Positions 45,618 to 56,576 of a stretch of 64,000 bases of DNA are shown here, piece after piece. The position numbers and the translations under genes are program-made. The notes under the pieces were generated by a model that did no database searches, was not told where the DNA came from, and was given only the letters and a program-made list of their open reading frames with translations. The DNA lies in NCBI GenBank assembly GCA_946811695.1, contig OX328132.1, positions 121,452,685-121,516,684 on the forward strand, in the 5' to 3' direction. How positions within the stretch are numbered: position 1 is the first letter of the stretch; each line of letters begins with the position of its first letter. The stretch comes from Gonocerus acuteangulatus (taxonomy: Eukaryota; Arthropoda; Insecta; Hemiptera; Coreidae).

Positions 45618-46039
45618 AACCCTATTTCTATTCAAATGTAGAAAATGTTATCAAGAGCTTTTGTAGTAATGTTATTTAAAAGAATTCATTTAAATTATCT
45701 AGTTTGTAATCTGAAGTTTAGTTCCTCATTTATATTACTTATTATTTATTTATTCTGAGAAAGAAGTAGTGATATAAGCATTTTTAGTCCTGCTAAGGAT
45801 TCTAAAAGATTTGAGAAGAAATTTAAATATAAAAACAGTGAATAGTGCTAAATTAGTAGAAAATAAAAGATTATGTATTTTTAAATTTGTAATTTATCAA
45901 TTTGCTTTGGGTACATCAAATTGCGAGGCCAATAGCACTGGACCTCTACTGGTTGTTACCCTTTCAAAATATTCATGGTGGAGTAGGGAAAGATTTATTT
46001 TTCCCAAACATGGTACAGTAAATTTGTGATGATCATGTA

Positions 46040-46754
46040 CCAGGTGAACAGGTGTTTAGGCTAGGATGCTTTGATGAGTCTTAGAGCTTTGTCATCTCAG
46101 GTTCGAACATGCTGAACAGGGCCCTAGGAGAGAAGACAGACTAAAACGGTATGGAGTTTATTTTTCTCTACTGCAGGTGATCGATTAACATCCCTAGCTT
46201 GCTTCTCATGGAAATAAAATGCCAAAAAATAAAAACAAAATTACTAATTCTATGGGGGCTTTGGCACCCACTGAGTATGGTAAAGATACATCGAGGAATC
46301 CTTGAGAATACTCAAAAATCACTTGACCCTAATCACCACCACTGAGTCCCTATTGGACTTGTTAAAGGAGGTAGGAAACATACCTGTGGGTTCCCCTGCG
46401 CTGAATGCAGTATCTGAGGACTGAATAGACCTTGTTAATAAATTCTCTGGGGCACAGAGATGAAAACGTAACAAGTGACTCACTATAAGCTATTAATAAG
46501 GATTAGCCCTGGAGGCAAAGGCAGGAATGAAGAAGGATCTCCCCCCCCCTCTATCTGTAGTGAAGAAAAGGCAGAAGACCAGTCGACTATGCTGAAACTA
46601 CATCGGACTTTATGCTGGTTCTGATTCCCATGGATGACTCTGAGAGTGGCTTCACTGTGGAGCACTATAGAGGACTCGACATTGACATCAAATTGATTGG
46701 TGAGAATATCCAGAATAAAGGTAGTGATTTTGAAGTTAATATTGATGGGATATA
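46040..46754 (+). other. Degenerate segment: tRNA-like start then broken open frames
   Basis: A tRNA-like patch (TTAGGCTAGGATGC, then CAGGTTCGAACATGC) is at about 46052-46113. Downstream, broken readings include SMGALAPTEYGKDTSRNP, ESLLDLLKEVGNIPVGSPAL and, near 46590-46750, DFMLVLIPMDDSESGFTVEH then YRGLDIDIKLIGENIQNK. These look like an old coding sequence (transposon ORF1 or host exon) but I do not recognise the family. Confidence 0.3.
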
Positions 46755-47040
46755 CTGGGTTGGCAAGTAAGTCCTTTCAGTTTTTCTGTTTATTTTTATG
46801 TCACCATAGTAAATTTATTTTTTTAGGTATTAATCCTTAAGGTGGATTGTTTATCCTGTTTGTAATATGTCAAAAACTACATCTGTTAACTTTTGTTGAA
46901 GCTAGCATAGTATTGTGTTTGCTATTGCGCATATTATGGAAAAAAAATATCTTTCATTATCGGAATATTTTGTTGTATTATTTTAAAAAAGGTAAGCATA
47001 CTACAGAAGCATAAAAAAATATTCAGTATTAATAGGGATA
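46755..47040. mobile_element. mariner-like terminal fragment
   Basis: ACTGGGTTGGCAAGTAAGTC at about 46757 resembles the GGTTGGCAAATAAGT terminal repeat of mariner elements, with AATATGTCAAAAACTACATC and GCATAGTATTGTG sequence downstream. No transposase and no matching second end identified. Confidence 0.45.
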
Positions 47041-47089
47041 ATGCCTTCTTGCCTTATAGGGATAAGGAATCTTTTCTTGTTCCATAAAA

Positions 47090-47172
47090 AATATGTTAAA
47101 TGTGATCAATCTCATAAGCAGGTTTCCTCCCTTTGGAGGAGGAGGGGGGGGGGAGAAGAAACAGGCTAAAAT
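47090..47172 (+). repeat. Terminal module with GC-rich hairpin, copy H4
   Basis: GTGATCAATCTCATAAGCAG leads into GTTTCCTCCCTTTGGAGGAG and, after a G-run, GAAGAAAC, then AGGCTAAAA. Compare GAGATCAACCTTATAAGCGG with hairpin H1. The outer stem pair is GTTTCC/GAAAC here instead of GGTTCC/GGAACC. Confidence 0.6.
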
Positions 47173-47643
47173 TACAACAGCCAAAAACGCTCAAATAAAT
47201 AATGTAATTATTATATTAAAAACACAAAAGCATTTCTGAGACCAAAAAGTATTCATATAGGTAAATATTGAGATGTAAGTTATCCTCAGGCCTAAGCCTT
47301 TTTCAGGTATAGAGGATTATCAGGTTCAAGTCTCACTCAAAGCAATACATCAAGTTAGATAATTCTTCATAGATTATGGGCACATCAGTGAAGATAAAGG
47401 AGAAAATGCTTCACTGGTTAACAAGAAGAACATTTTATTTTGGCTGCGCTGCCAGCCAGCCAAGTGCAGCCATTTGTTCTCATATAAATGAGAAAAACAG
47501 GAATAGTGACCTCTATAGCTTGATAATAAGATAGTAAAAAGACACTTGAAAAACATCCTCAAAAAAGTCAACATAGAGATGGACACCTATTCATCCAAAC
47601 ATTCAATAAAAACATCATATTGAGAGGGTTTTCTATTTCTCAG

Positions 47644-48013
47644 TATGGATGTCTATGTAACAGAGGCATTCAAAACAATAAATCACCAAGTTAATCCAGA
47701 CAGCGTATTTGCTATTATTGATAGCAACATTAATAAAATATTGGTAAGTAGGGAAGAAACTTGAGAAAAAAAAATACTGGATGAGGAATATCATTAATTA
47801 TTCAAAATATTCCAATTGCAGTTAAAAAGATCTTCCATAATATGACAGATATGTTTAATATAATAGCAAATTTATAAATGTATTTTACAGGTGAAGACAA
47901 TTCTAACTATTATAAAGAGATCTGAGACCCACAAAATTCATAGTACATTGAACATCAAGTTGAGTTCTCAAGAGCAGGACAAGCTTCCATATTACTTCAC
48001 AGCAATGAACTAA
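47644..48013 (+). CDS. Last two exons of an unrecognised host gene
   Basis: Exon 47644-47743 follows the acceptor TTTTCTATTTCTCAG and ends at ATATTG|GTAAGT; exon 47891-48013 follows ATAAATGTATTTTACAG and ends with TAA. Both are in phase 0 at the shared intron (147 bp). The reading is MDVYVTEAFKTINHQVNP, DSVFAIIDSNINKIL, then VKTILTIIKRSETHKIHSTL, NIKLSSQEQDKLPYYFTAMN. ATG at 47645 could be internal: the exon starts one base before it, so upstream coding exons entering in phase 2 are likely. AATAAA at about 48055-48060 is a plausible poly(A) signal. No signal peptide or membrane segment. I do not recognise the family; the sequence is soluble and helical in character. Confidence 0.55.
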
Positions 48014-48054
48014 TTTCACTAACATTCATTGTACCAAACTTAATTGTTAATATT

Positions 48055-48060
48055 TTAATA
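48055..48060 (+). terminator. Poly(A) signal of the 47.6-48.0 kb gene
   Basis: AATAAA about 40 bases after the stop codon. Confidence 0.5.
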
Positions 48061-48144
48061 AAATTCCAAGCAACTATCTTCTTCTCTTGCATTCACCCTC
48101 AGTCTTAATAAATGTAAAGAATTTTCTATTAAAAAAATCTAGAC

Positions 48145-48758
48145 TTAACCCTTACCATACGACTGGTGGTGGGGGCTGGCTGATCCTGGAGTACAGCGAT
48201 CTCTCTACCTGTCCGGGCTCCTTATATGACGCTATTCTTGCCATCCTCTCTACCTGTTTAAACATTTTCATATAATTTCCTCTGTGAAAATTTTAAATTG
48301 TAGGAAAGCTTTATTTTATTATTTATTTTTATTTTTTTATTTTTTTTTTACTCTGAATATTAAGGTTGAATTAGGTAATTATATGCTCCAATAAAATTTT
48401 GTATAGACTATATTTTTTAATATGAAGAATGTAAATTTTTTATGACATAGTTCCTGATCAATGAAGCTAAAGAAATAAATAACCACAGTTATATTTTTTA
48501 AACCAAATTTCGTAACTCAGGTACCCTTGACAACTAGTGGTGAAAGAAATTGCTTAAGCTTCCCTCAGTCCTTGCTTAATAGCTCCAAGATCGAACTCCA
48601 GGAAAAGTCAGCTGTAAAGAGCTGGCCCACGAGAGAGGACATCTGCAGTAGATCAACATACTGGTACGGGAGCCCGGCGCCACTCGACTCAAGTCCACCT
48701 TTCCAGGGGCACGGCGCACCTCGAATTCTCCAGCATTCTATAGTAAGGAAAGGGTTAA
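48145..48758. mobile_element. piggyBac-type MITE, copy B (TTAA-flanked)
   Basis: TTAA at 48145-48148 and 48755-48758 enclose a unit starting CCCTTACCATACGACTGG and ending ATAGTAAGGAAAGGG. Similar to copy A at 14140-14814 across the interior and both ends. No transposase. It begins about 130 bp after the stop of the adjacent gene. Confidence 0.8.
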
Positions 48759-48815
48759 AGGTTGATTCACCATGCTCTTTATTTTCTTAACTAGGTTTGT
48801 GTCATACATTTAGAC

Positions 48816-50049
48816 AAAGGGTCTCACCGAGTTTCCATATGAAATCAGCACTGGTGTCTTTCTTGACTTTGATGTCATTATTTTATTTCTAGTTCCTAGA
48901 AATAATTTTTCATCAATTATCAAACCTCTAACTGTACTGGTTTTGAGGGAATAAGGGTTGAAACCCATAACTTCAAAGTCGTTTTTCTATGAAACTATTC
49001 TAGATATTTAAACGAAACTGATGTGAATTGAAGCTATTGATTAGGTGTACCTTGCGTATTTTTTTCATAATTTTCGGACCACTTAAAAGATAAGAAAAAT
49101 ATTTTTGAAGATTTCAAGGGCGGTTTTCCCTAACTACCCCTCGAAGCACACCTACCAAAAAAATCACGTAAAATCAGTAATTTCTCAACTATTATCCCTA
49201 AAAGTTTCATAGATGTGTGAAAGGTGCATCATATATAAAAATTACAAAAACCCTATATCCATAGCTAAACACTATAAACCAGTATCGAAAAATATCTCCA
49301 GTTACTCCTAGGACGTTTTTTGTTATTTAAGTATGAACCCTCACATTGCGGAAATATTAACACATTTATTCGAAGTTACAAGTGATACCAAAACTATTGA
49401 GGAAAATAGTGATTAAGATTAATTTTTTTTGTAGAAAATGAAGATTTTTAGTATTAATTATTTTAGTGGCTTGCAATATGACAATAGTTTTTCGATCTGT
49501 ATAATAAAGATTATGCACTCCGCAATGTGAGGGTTCATATTTAAATAACAAAAACGTCCTAGGAGTAACTGGAGATATTTTCGATACATCTGGTTTATAG
49601 TGTTTAGCTATGGATATAGGGTTTTTGTAATTTTTATATATGATGCACCTTTCACACATCTATGAAACTTTTACGGATAATAGTTGAGAAATTACTGATT
49701 TTACGTGATTTTTTTGGTAGGTGTGCTTCGAGGGGTAGTTAGGGAAAACCGCCCTTGAAATCTTCACAATTTTTTTTGTTAAGTGGTCTGAAAATTATTA
49801 AAAAAATACACAAGGCACACCTAATCAATAGCTTCAATTCACGTCAGTTTCGTTTAAATATCTAGAATAGTTTCATAGAAAAACGACTTTGAAGTTAGGG
49901 GTTTCAACCCTTATTCCCTCAAAACGAGTACAGTTAGAGGTTTGATAATTGACGAAAAATTATTTGTAGGAACTAGAAATAAAATAATGACATCAAAGTC
50001 AAGAAAGACACCAGTGCAGATTTCATATGGAAACTTGGTGAGACCCTTT
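48816..50049. mobile_element. Fold-back element, copy 2: ~535-bp inverted arms and 168-bp spacer
   Basis: Left arm 48816-49351 starts AAAGGGTCTCACC and right arm 49520-50049 ends GGTGAGACCCTTT. Matching landmarks in inverted order include GGCGGTTTTCCCTAACTACC/GGTAGTTAGGGAAAACCGCC, AAAATCACGTAAAATCAGTA/its inverse, and CCCTCACATTGCGG/CCGCAATGTGAGGG. Arms look about 95% identical. The spacer (49352-49519) carries AGTGATTAAGATTAAT and TTTTAGTGGCTTGCAATATG, shared with copy 1. There is no open frame of note, so it is non-autonomous; the superfamily is not identified. Confidence 0.85.
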
Positions 50050-51461
50050 AGAAGCAGTTTAGAAGGGTTTAACTGCAAAATTTACTAAAACATAAAATGC
50101 TTCCAGGGCTAACAAAAACATATTCCAAAACTGCAACACTTGCCAAAAAGGCTCAGAAAATAAATAAAAAAGATTCACAAATTCATATGTAACAATGCAC
50201 ATGAATACTCTTTTTGAACACTAAAACAAATATTAACTTCTAATAGAAAATAATGTTGCAGTTTAGTCATATGACCAATAAAATACATTTTTAGATCAAA
50301 AAATGTATTATATTTTTGCCAAAAAGTCGACTTGAGATTCAAGTATTCATCAGGGCTGTAATTAAGGAGAGATAATGTTATCTCATCCATTGAGGGACTT
50401 GCATCGGCTGTTACTCTCTATGCACCTCTGTCTAGCTTTCTCCTTACGCTCGCCAATCTCTCCTCATCTTGTTCACCTCTTTTGTCACACTCAGCATCCC
50501 ATTGTTATATATTTAGAATTTTCAACAATGTTAAATATTCTTTGTATTGGTAATTTTAAACTTAAATAAAATAAAATTTCTAGCAAGAAAAAGAAAGTCA
50601 CTCTGATAAGAAATTATAATATAATTAGGTTATTTAGATCGACCACACAAAACAAGATTCGACTAGTGACTGAAAGGTATAAACAAAAATAGGGTTAGAC
50701 ATTCAAATCTGTGGAGGACCCGATAGGCTGTGAGGCTATAACAATTACTCCTGACAATGCTGATTGTATGAATTCATTTTTTTTTGTTTTTTTTTTTTTT
50801 TTTTTTCATTATAGGTGGTAAAATATTTGCACAATTCATAATTCCAATTAAAATACAAAGAAGATTTGATCTACTGGAAAATTATATATTTGAAGAATCA
50901 GGTGAAACTCTATTGTAAATAATGAAATAAACATTAATTGAGATTCCAAAAAAATATGAGATATAAAGCCCCCATTACTCTAATCTTTACAAAAAATTAA
51001 TAGCCATTACAGATCCTAAAAATGGTCAGATAATATAATATAATGCATAATTCATTATGACTCCTTGAGATTCCTCAGAGATAAGACAGTGATCACTAGC
51101 ATGGATTTAATGAAGATTAGAACTTTTCTTATTTCCAATAGATCCCAATGATTTGATACGAGTTAATTACACTATGCCAGAGAAGCAAAATAAGGGGCCA
51201 TCGAGTGAACTCGTAAAGAGTGTCAGGGGTTTGAAGAACAGAGCACGAGTTATCTAGTCTGGGCTGTCTAAGGTCCTAAGAAAGAAGAAAAAAAATTATG
51301 CCTAGAGGAAGAGTAATACTGAGGTGGTAAATATATGTAACAATTAGAGTTTAAATTAAAAGTAGATGGATACGTCGGCACACATATAAAACATTTTTTT
51401 ATCTAAAGGGTGTAGTTTTATTAATCCCACAATCAAACCCAGGTAATATCACCTTCTCAAT
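50050..51461. other. Intergenic stretch, no gene called
   Basis: Contains a T-run at about 50775-50807 and scattered short open frames without splice support. CTTCTGGAGAGCC-like repeats are absent. Nothing else supportable. Confidence 0.4.
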
Positions 51462-52062
51462 TTAACCCTCCATCGACCACGTGCGCTCTAGGCGGACCCC
51501 ACGCACACTATTTCCCCCCTCCCTTATAGCCACCGTATCTCTACCTTTCTGCTCTTTGAGTAGCTTCCTAATCAGAAGTGCTCCGAAGATCGACAGAGTC
51601 AAATTGCTCATACAAGATAGCCCAAGCCTCAAATTGATTACTTTTTAGTTGAAAAACTGCTTTGAGATCCGAGTGGACCCTATGTGGGCTTCCGTGATAA
51701 GATTTTTTTTTTTATATTTACATGTATTTTATTTTTCCAATTTAATTAGTTTGCATCATGGTAGTATCTGGTATCAAGATAAAACTGAATTCGTCGAATT
51801 TTACAATATGATGAAACGATTCCATTTCCCTGTGTTATTCTCTTTCTGTAATGCAATTTCAAATCCTACAACCACAATTTTGGAACCTGAGACTCCATAT
51901 TTGGAAGGTATCTTCACAGACACCAACAAATTGATTGAATATTTTTTTAAGGTAGTCTTATGGACTATTAGCACGTTACCACCAAAAATGTAAGTGGGGT
52001 CCTGGTGGGTCCCCACATGGGCGACGGTGTAACTCTCTCTCATGTGGTCGACGAAGAGTTAA
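51462..52062. mobile_element. piggyBac-type MITE, copy C (TTAA-flanked, different subfamily)
   Basis: TTAA at 51462-51465 and 52059-52062. Left end CCCTCCATCGACCACGTG; right end CATGTGGTCGACGAAGAG, an inverted match at 14 of the outer 18 positions. Subterminal GTGGGGTCC/GGACCCCAC motifs are also inverted. The interior is unrelated to copies A and B and has no transposase. Confidence 0.75.
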
Positions 52063-52570
52063 AAGATAAACGATCTCCTCTCAATGCAATAAAAAAATAC
52101 GATTATAAAAATGGAGAGCACTATGGCCACAAAGATTCATGGCAAGGTATTGATTGAAAAACTCATAAGGAATCCATTTTCTAATTAATACTTCAAATGA
52201 ACCAATTATCATGATCATAATCATTGTCTTTTTACCCCTGGGTGGCGTGGGGATGACCTACTTAGACCAAGTGTCATCCTACTAAACCAACTCCAACCTC
52301 CTGATGAACCAATAACATTCCAAAAAATAAAATTGTTCTAAAAACTGAAATCATATTTTGTTTCTCATCTTTTACATTTACCGTTAGCATAATGGTAATA
52401 AAATTAATTATAGTTTCAATTATTAAGCCAGTCAATAAGTTTGTGTACATTAAAAGCTAGCCTGTGATTTGCTATGAAGGACTAATAGACCAACAAGGTC
52501 TTAAATCTTCTGAAACATAATTTCACTTGACTGATGTATTAGTCAGTCTATCACCATCGTTCGTAAATAT

Positions 52571-52760
52571 AACCCTTAGAATGCTAGCCAATCTGAGAGG
52601 GACCGACCGCCGGGTGCTACGAGCTCTGAGAGCCGATCCTACCCCCAGTGCTAGCCTATTTTCCACCCTCCGCGTGCGACTTTGGTTTGGAACAAGACTA
52701 TACTCAGACAGAGCTCCCACCTTGGGTCGCTCTTATTACGTAGATATATAACAGGGGACA
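52571..52760. repeat. GC-rich patch beginning with a piggyBac-like end
   Basis: ATAACCCTTAGAATGCTAGC resembles the CCCTTAG start of MITE copy A but the TTAA is altered to ATAA, and no right end was found. The next 170 bp are far richer in G and C than the surroundings, so this is foreign to its immediate context. Confidence 0.35.
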
Positions 52761-53880
52761 TGCAAAATTGCTTGTTTTGTTGTAATTTAAGATGCTAATT
52801 TCATTAATTGTGTGTACTTTAGTGTGACCTTTTCAATTATTATAACATGTTTCTTATTATTCTTATCCTGCAAGTTGTGATGAAAATTAATAAATAAACA
52901 GTTTCTAAAATAATATTTCAATAGTTACCGAAGTATTTTAGTCTTAAATTTAGCACCATTAGCCCTGTTAGTATGAATGCACCCTTTTATCAAAATATTC
53001 ACGAAAACACTTTCTCTTCTCTTCATTTTATCCATTTTATGATTTATTTCATTAATATGATACTTCAATTTATTTAGTACTTTTTTTTAAATACTGATTG
53101 ATCTTTATTGATAATTTACAATCTGTACAGTTATGTACAGTAAGTAATTATTTAGTAAATAACTGGGTCTTTTTTTTTACTAAAAACTAATCATTTTATT
53201 TTTATATGCAACTCATAAAACTGGTTATGTCCAATAATTACTTGCTGGAGAAAAAAACAACAACACTTTTTTAAAATTTGTGTTTGGATTTATTTTAAAA
53301 CAAATTTATTTATAATATGTAGTATAGTCGCTAATGGCCTACATGTAGATGCACCGTAAAAAAAAAAAAATAAATAAAAAAAATAAGTAGTATATTAGTA
53401 AATTGTAATAAAGTATAATAATAAAGTATAATAATAATAATAAAGTATAATATTTAGTATAATAATAAAGTAATGAATTAGAAATAAATAATAGGTATAT
53501 AGCAAAAATATTAATAATAAACTTATAAATATAAAAATAAATAATAAACCAAAACTAGTACTGAGAAATATTTGTTAGGGTCATATTTCCCCACCCCTAA
53601 TTTAGCCTAAAGGTGGGAAAAGGTTTGGCAAATTTTAGTAAAGTGTCTGCAAACAATAGAAATAACAACCCAACCCCTGCAGGTAGCCGCCTTGGTACAG
53701 TCTGAATTGGTGGTAATGGACCCTTCAGGTGGTCTAGGACTCTCTGTTCGAGCTAAAGTTAGCTTCCACTCACAATAAAACCGGGAAAAACACACGTAAA
53801 GACATTCTTCTGCTATCTAACGGATAGCTAAGTAACTAGACTAGTTGTACAGCGTGATACAAGAGATCTCTGGGCTTTCT
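52761..53880. other. Very AT-rich intergenic stretch
   Basis: TAATAA-rich low-complexity sequence (about 53390-53560), then a more complex patch (53580-53830) without an open frame I can support. Confidence 0.45.
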
Positions 53881-53909
53881 GGAAGCAGAGACAATACTTA
53901 GAATATGAA

Positions 53910-54020
53910 AACGAATATATTCGTGCATCGCACTCGGAGGAATGTCCCGGCTGCACGAATATATTCGTGCTTCGCACTCAGAGCATTTTTTTAGAGAACG
54001 AATATATTCGTGCATAGCAT
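53910..54020. repeat. Three spaced CGAATATATTCG palindromes
   Basis: AACGAATATATTCGTGCATC (about 53910), TGCACGAATATATTCGTGCT (about 53952) and AACGAATATATTCGTGCATA (about 53997), each followed by a GCACTCRGAG- or GCATCGAAAGGG-like sequence. The palindromes are intact, while the spacers of about 30 bp vary. Confidence 0.75.
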
Positions 54021-54173
54021 CGAAAGGGATAAGACGCTTATTAGTACACATAGAAAATGAGTATCAATAATCAATGTGAACATGCTCTGTTACTTTTTTA
54101 TTTTTATGAGGCCAATCTGCAGAATCTGCAGTGACAAAAATAAATGGTATACATGATGACATATTATCAAGAT

Positions 54174-54669
54174 AAGTATTGCACAAAAATAGTTTAAAAA
54201 ATTTAAAGTTGGAGAAAGCAGCATTTATGATGAACTCTGTTCAGGACGTCCAGTTAATTTTAATGACAATGTTCTTAAAAATCTTGTCAAGTCGCCGCCA
54301 CAATTAATAGTGGATCAGATTGCAAACAGGATGGATTCCTATCATGGATTAAAAACCACTTTCGAATGGTGTATGTCAAAAAATTGGTTTTATTATGATA
54401 ATTCAAGACCACGTATGGTTCAAACAACACTACAAAAAATTATTGAATTTATATTAGATTTTGTTGCATCCTGCTTACTCCGAGAACATTACCCTAAGGG
54501 AATTTCACTTCTTCTGTGCCTTACAAAATGTTTTACAAGGGAAGAAGTTAAATTGTATGCAGAATTTTTAAATTTGTTCCCATCCACACCAGAATTTTTC
54601 TACAGCAATGAAATTGACCCTCAGGAGCGCGAGCTCCTTTTCACACACGGGAATCCACGATTTATCTGA
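54174..54669 (+). pseudogene. mariner transposase relic with internal deletion but open frame
   Basis: One open frame contains VGESSIYDELCSGRPVNFND, then NVLKNLVKSPPQLIVDQIAN, which matches the mariner linker 'D...SGRP...D...L..L...P..T..ELA'. It then jumps to WFYYDNSRP, the second catalytic block (HQDNARPH), and on to LQKIIEFILDFV, KCFTREEVKLYAEFLNLFPS and PEFFYSNEI, matching 'FTREEVK.....FFASKPPEFYERGI'. Most of the DDE domain between the first and second Asp is deleted, and the SPDLAPSDYHLF block is unrecognisable. The intact frame after such loss is notable but probably chance or short-lived. No terminal repeats identified. Confidence 0.6.
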
Positions 54670-55480
54670 GAGATACAACAAGGGGTTAAGTTCAATAAAT
54701 GTATATTCATTCATTAAAGTAGTTTTGTTTAGATCTTATATCATATCAATTTTTTTATTTTAATAATAATAATGCATTTATCGCATTGGAATATTTATAA
54801 ATGTTTAATTGAGCTAAATTTTTAAAACTATCTTATAATTCTTGTCAGGCAAACTAATTTGGTCTTTTTGGATTTTAATTTGTTTAAATTAAGCAACGTA
54901 AAATAAATAATAAATAGTCTTTCAAATTCAATTTAATTATTAAAAAAAATAGAAGATTAGATAAAATACTGCTAAATATAAAAAGTTTGTAAGAAACTGT
55001 AACTGTTATTTTGGGTCAACTAAAAATAGACCCTATAAGAAAAGGAAAATAATAAAGTGAAAAAATAAGCACAATACTAAAAAATAAAGATATCACAGGA
55101 ATAACAAGTAATAATATTACATCTTCAAAAGAATGACAAAGCATCTAAAAATAAGAACTTCAGTGTTTGAGGACCTTTTTTTGGCCAACAATGGAAATAT
55201 TATTGTACACCATTGTTGGAATGTTGTTGAACTACCAAATAGAACTTAATTGGCACTTAAATTTAAAAACAAAACGTAAATACTGATTATTACCTGAAAA
55301 CGCGCGATGTATCCACAAAAAAAAGCAAATATAGGGCAAAAACAGGATTGAACTCATATTACGAGCAACAATTAAAAACTGAGATGTGAGTGACAATAAA
55401 AAAAAAGCAGCTAGAAGAGTCGGAAGCTGCCACACTCTATCCTATCATAGCGGATTTTGCCAAGAAGTTGCTCCTACTTA
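54670..55480. other. AT-rich intergenic or intronic stretch
   Basis: A hydrophobic minus-strand open frame at 55435-55232 ends at a donor-like CGTTTTCAG|GTAATAATC (about 55294), but it lacks an ATG at its start and its acceptor phase gives an early stop. Not called as a gene. Confidence 0.35.
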
Positions 55481-55481
55481 T

Positions 55482-55765
55482 CTATTGGATATCCCGCATT
55501 CCCGAGGGTACCTGTAAGATGGTAAGAAATTGTAGATAGTGAAGAAAAATATATCATTGAATATAACTTTAAATTGAGTTTTATTACACTATTTAAAAAT
55601 TTCCCAAAAATTCACTCAAACATTTTGACCAATGTGGTACAACATAGAAGCAGCCAAGGTGGAATAAAAGTGTTGAATCGTACTTACACTTTTAGAACTA
55701 CGTTGCATCGAACAAAGCCAAGTAGGGAAGAATGAACCACTGCAGTTTGCTTCCACTATAATTAT
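55482..55765 (-). CDS. Two small exons of a possible host gene (terminal)
   Basis: Minus-strand exon 55765-55688 lies between a TTCTTTTTCAG acceptor and a consensus donor (AAAAGT|GTAAGT), is 78 bp and in phase 0 at both ends: IIVEANCSGSFFPTWLCSMQ then RSSKS. The next acceptor (CTTACCATCTTACAG) starts a 30-bp segment in phase 0, VPSGMRDIQ, then TAG at 55484-55482. The Cys-rich, aromatic exon looks like an extracellular segment. Both splice contexts are strong, but no upstream exon was assigned and no family recognised. Confidence 0.35.
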
Positions 55766-56524
55766 CTGAAAAAGAATAACTGATTTTATTTTTCTAAATC
55801 ATAAAGTAAACATTTTGGGATTAATTAGGAAACACAACAGTAAATTAAATAAAATTAGCAATAAAAATGAATGCCAAATGTTTCTAAACATGCAAGGTGA
55901 GGAATGGAATCATTCACCAATCCGAACGTTGTAACGGGGCAATTGGCCAAAGAATTCGAATCTGTACCACTAATATTTTCTGACCCTAGAACCCTCACAC
56001 TATTCAGTAAGCCATGGCAAAGCCTTAGTCTCTGCTAATAATAACACTTCATTGCAATTGAGAGAGATCAGTAATGAGTTTTTCTGATTTTTGAAAAATG
56101 CTTCTGATGTTTTTTCTAATTAAAATATATTATATCTTATTACGCAATCTCATTCCAATTCCCCGAGATGCCTGAAAAGAAAGTGGCCTAGAGACCAACT
56201 ATAGCTCTTAAATAAAGCATTATTAATTCCTTAGGGAGTGTCAGCAATGGCTGCCTTCTCCCCTCTGTTCTTCCACTTGTAATAGCTTAGGTGATATGTA
56301 TTTACTTATTGTATTATATGTAAACATTTGTATACAGATTGTAAATATTCAATAAAAAAAAAATATCTCATTACGAGTCTTATATCTAATCGTCAATTTT
56401 CAAGTAGAAGTTATAATGTAGTGTATCCTAAAGCTCATAGAATATGTTATCAAATAAACAAGAATTTAATTTACTGTAATATTGAAAGCAAATATACACT
56501 CGAATCAATTGTATTCATATCCTT

Positions 56525-56576
<52 letters not shown>

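Noticed and set aside
48087..48790. Open frames inside piggyBac MITE copy B
   Set aside because: Not conserved in copy A and without transposase motifs.
52527..52751. GC-rich open frames on both strands at 52.5-52.75 kb
   Set aside because: Open on both strands because of composition; Arg/Ser/Pro-rich readings without a start, splice site or homology.
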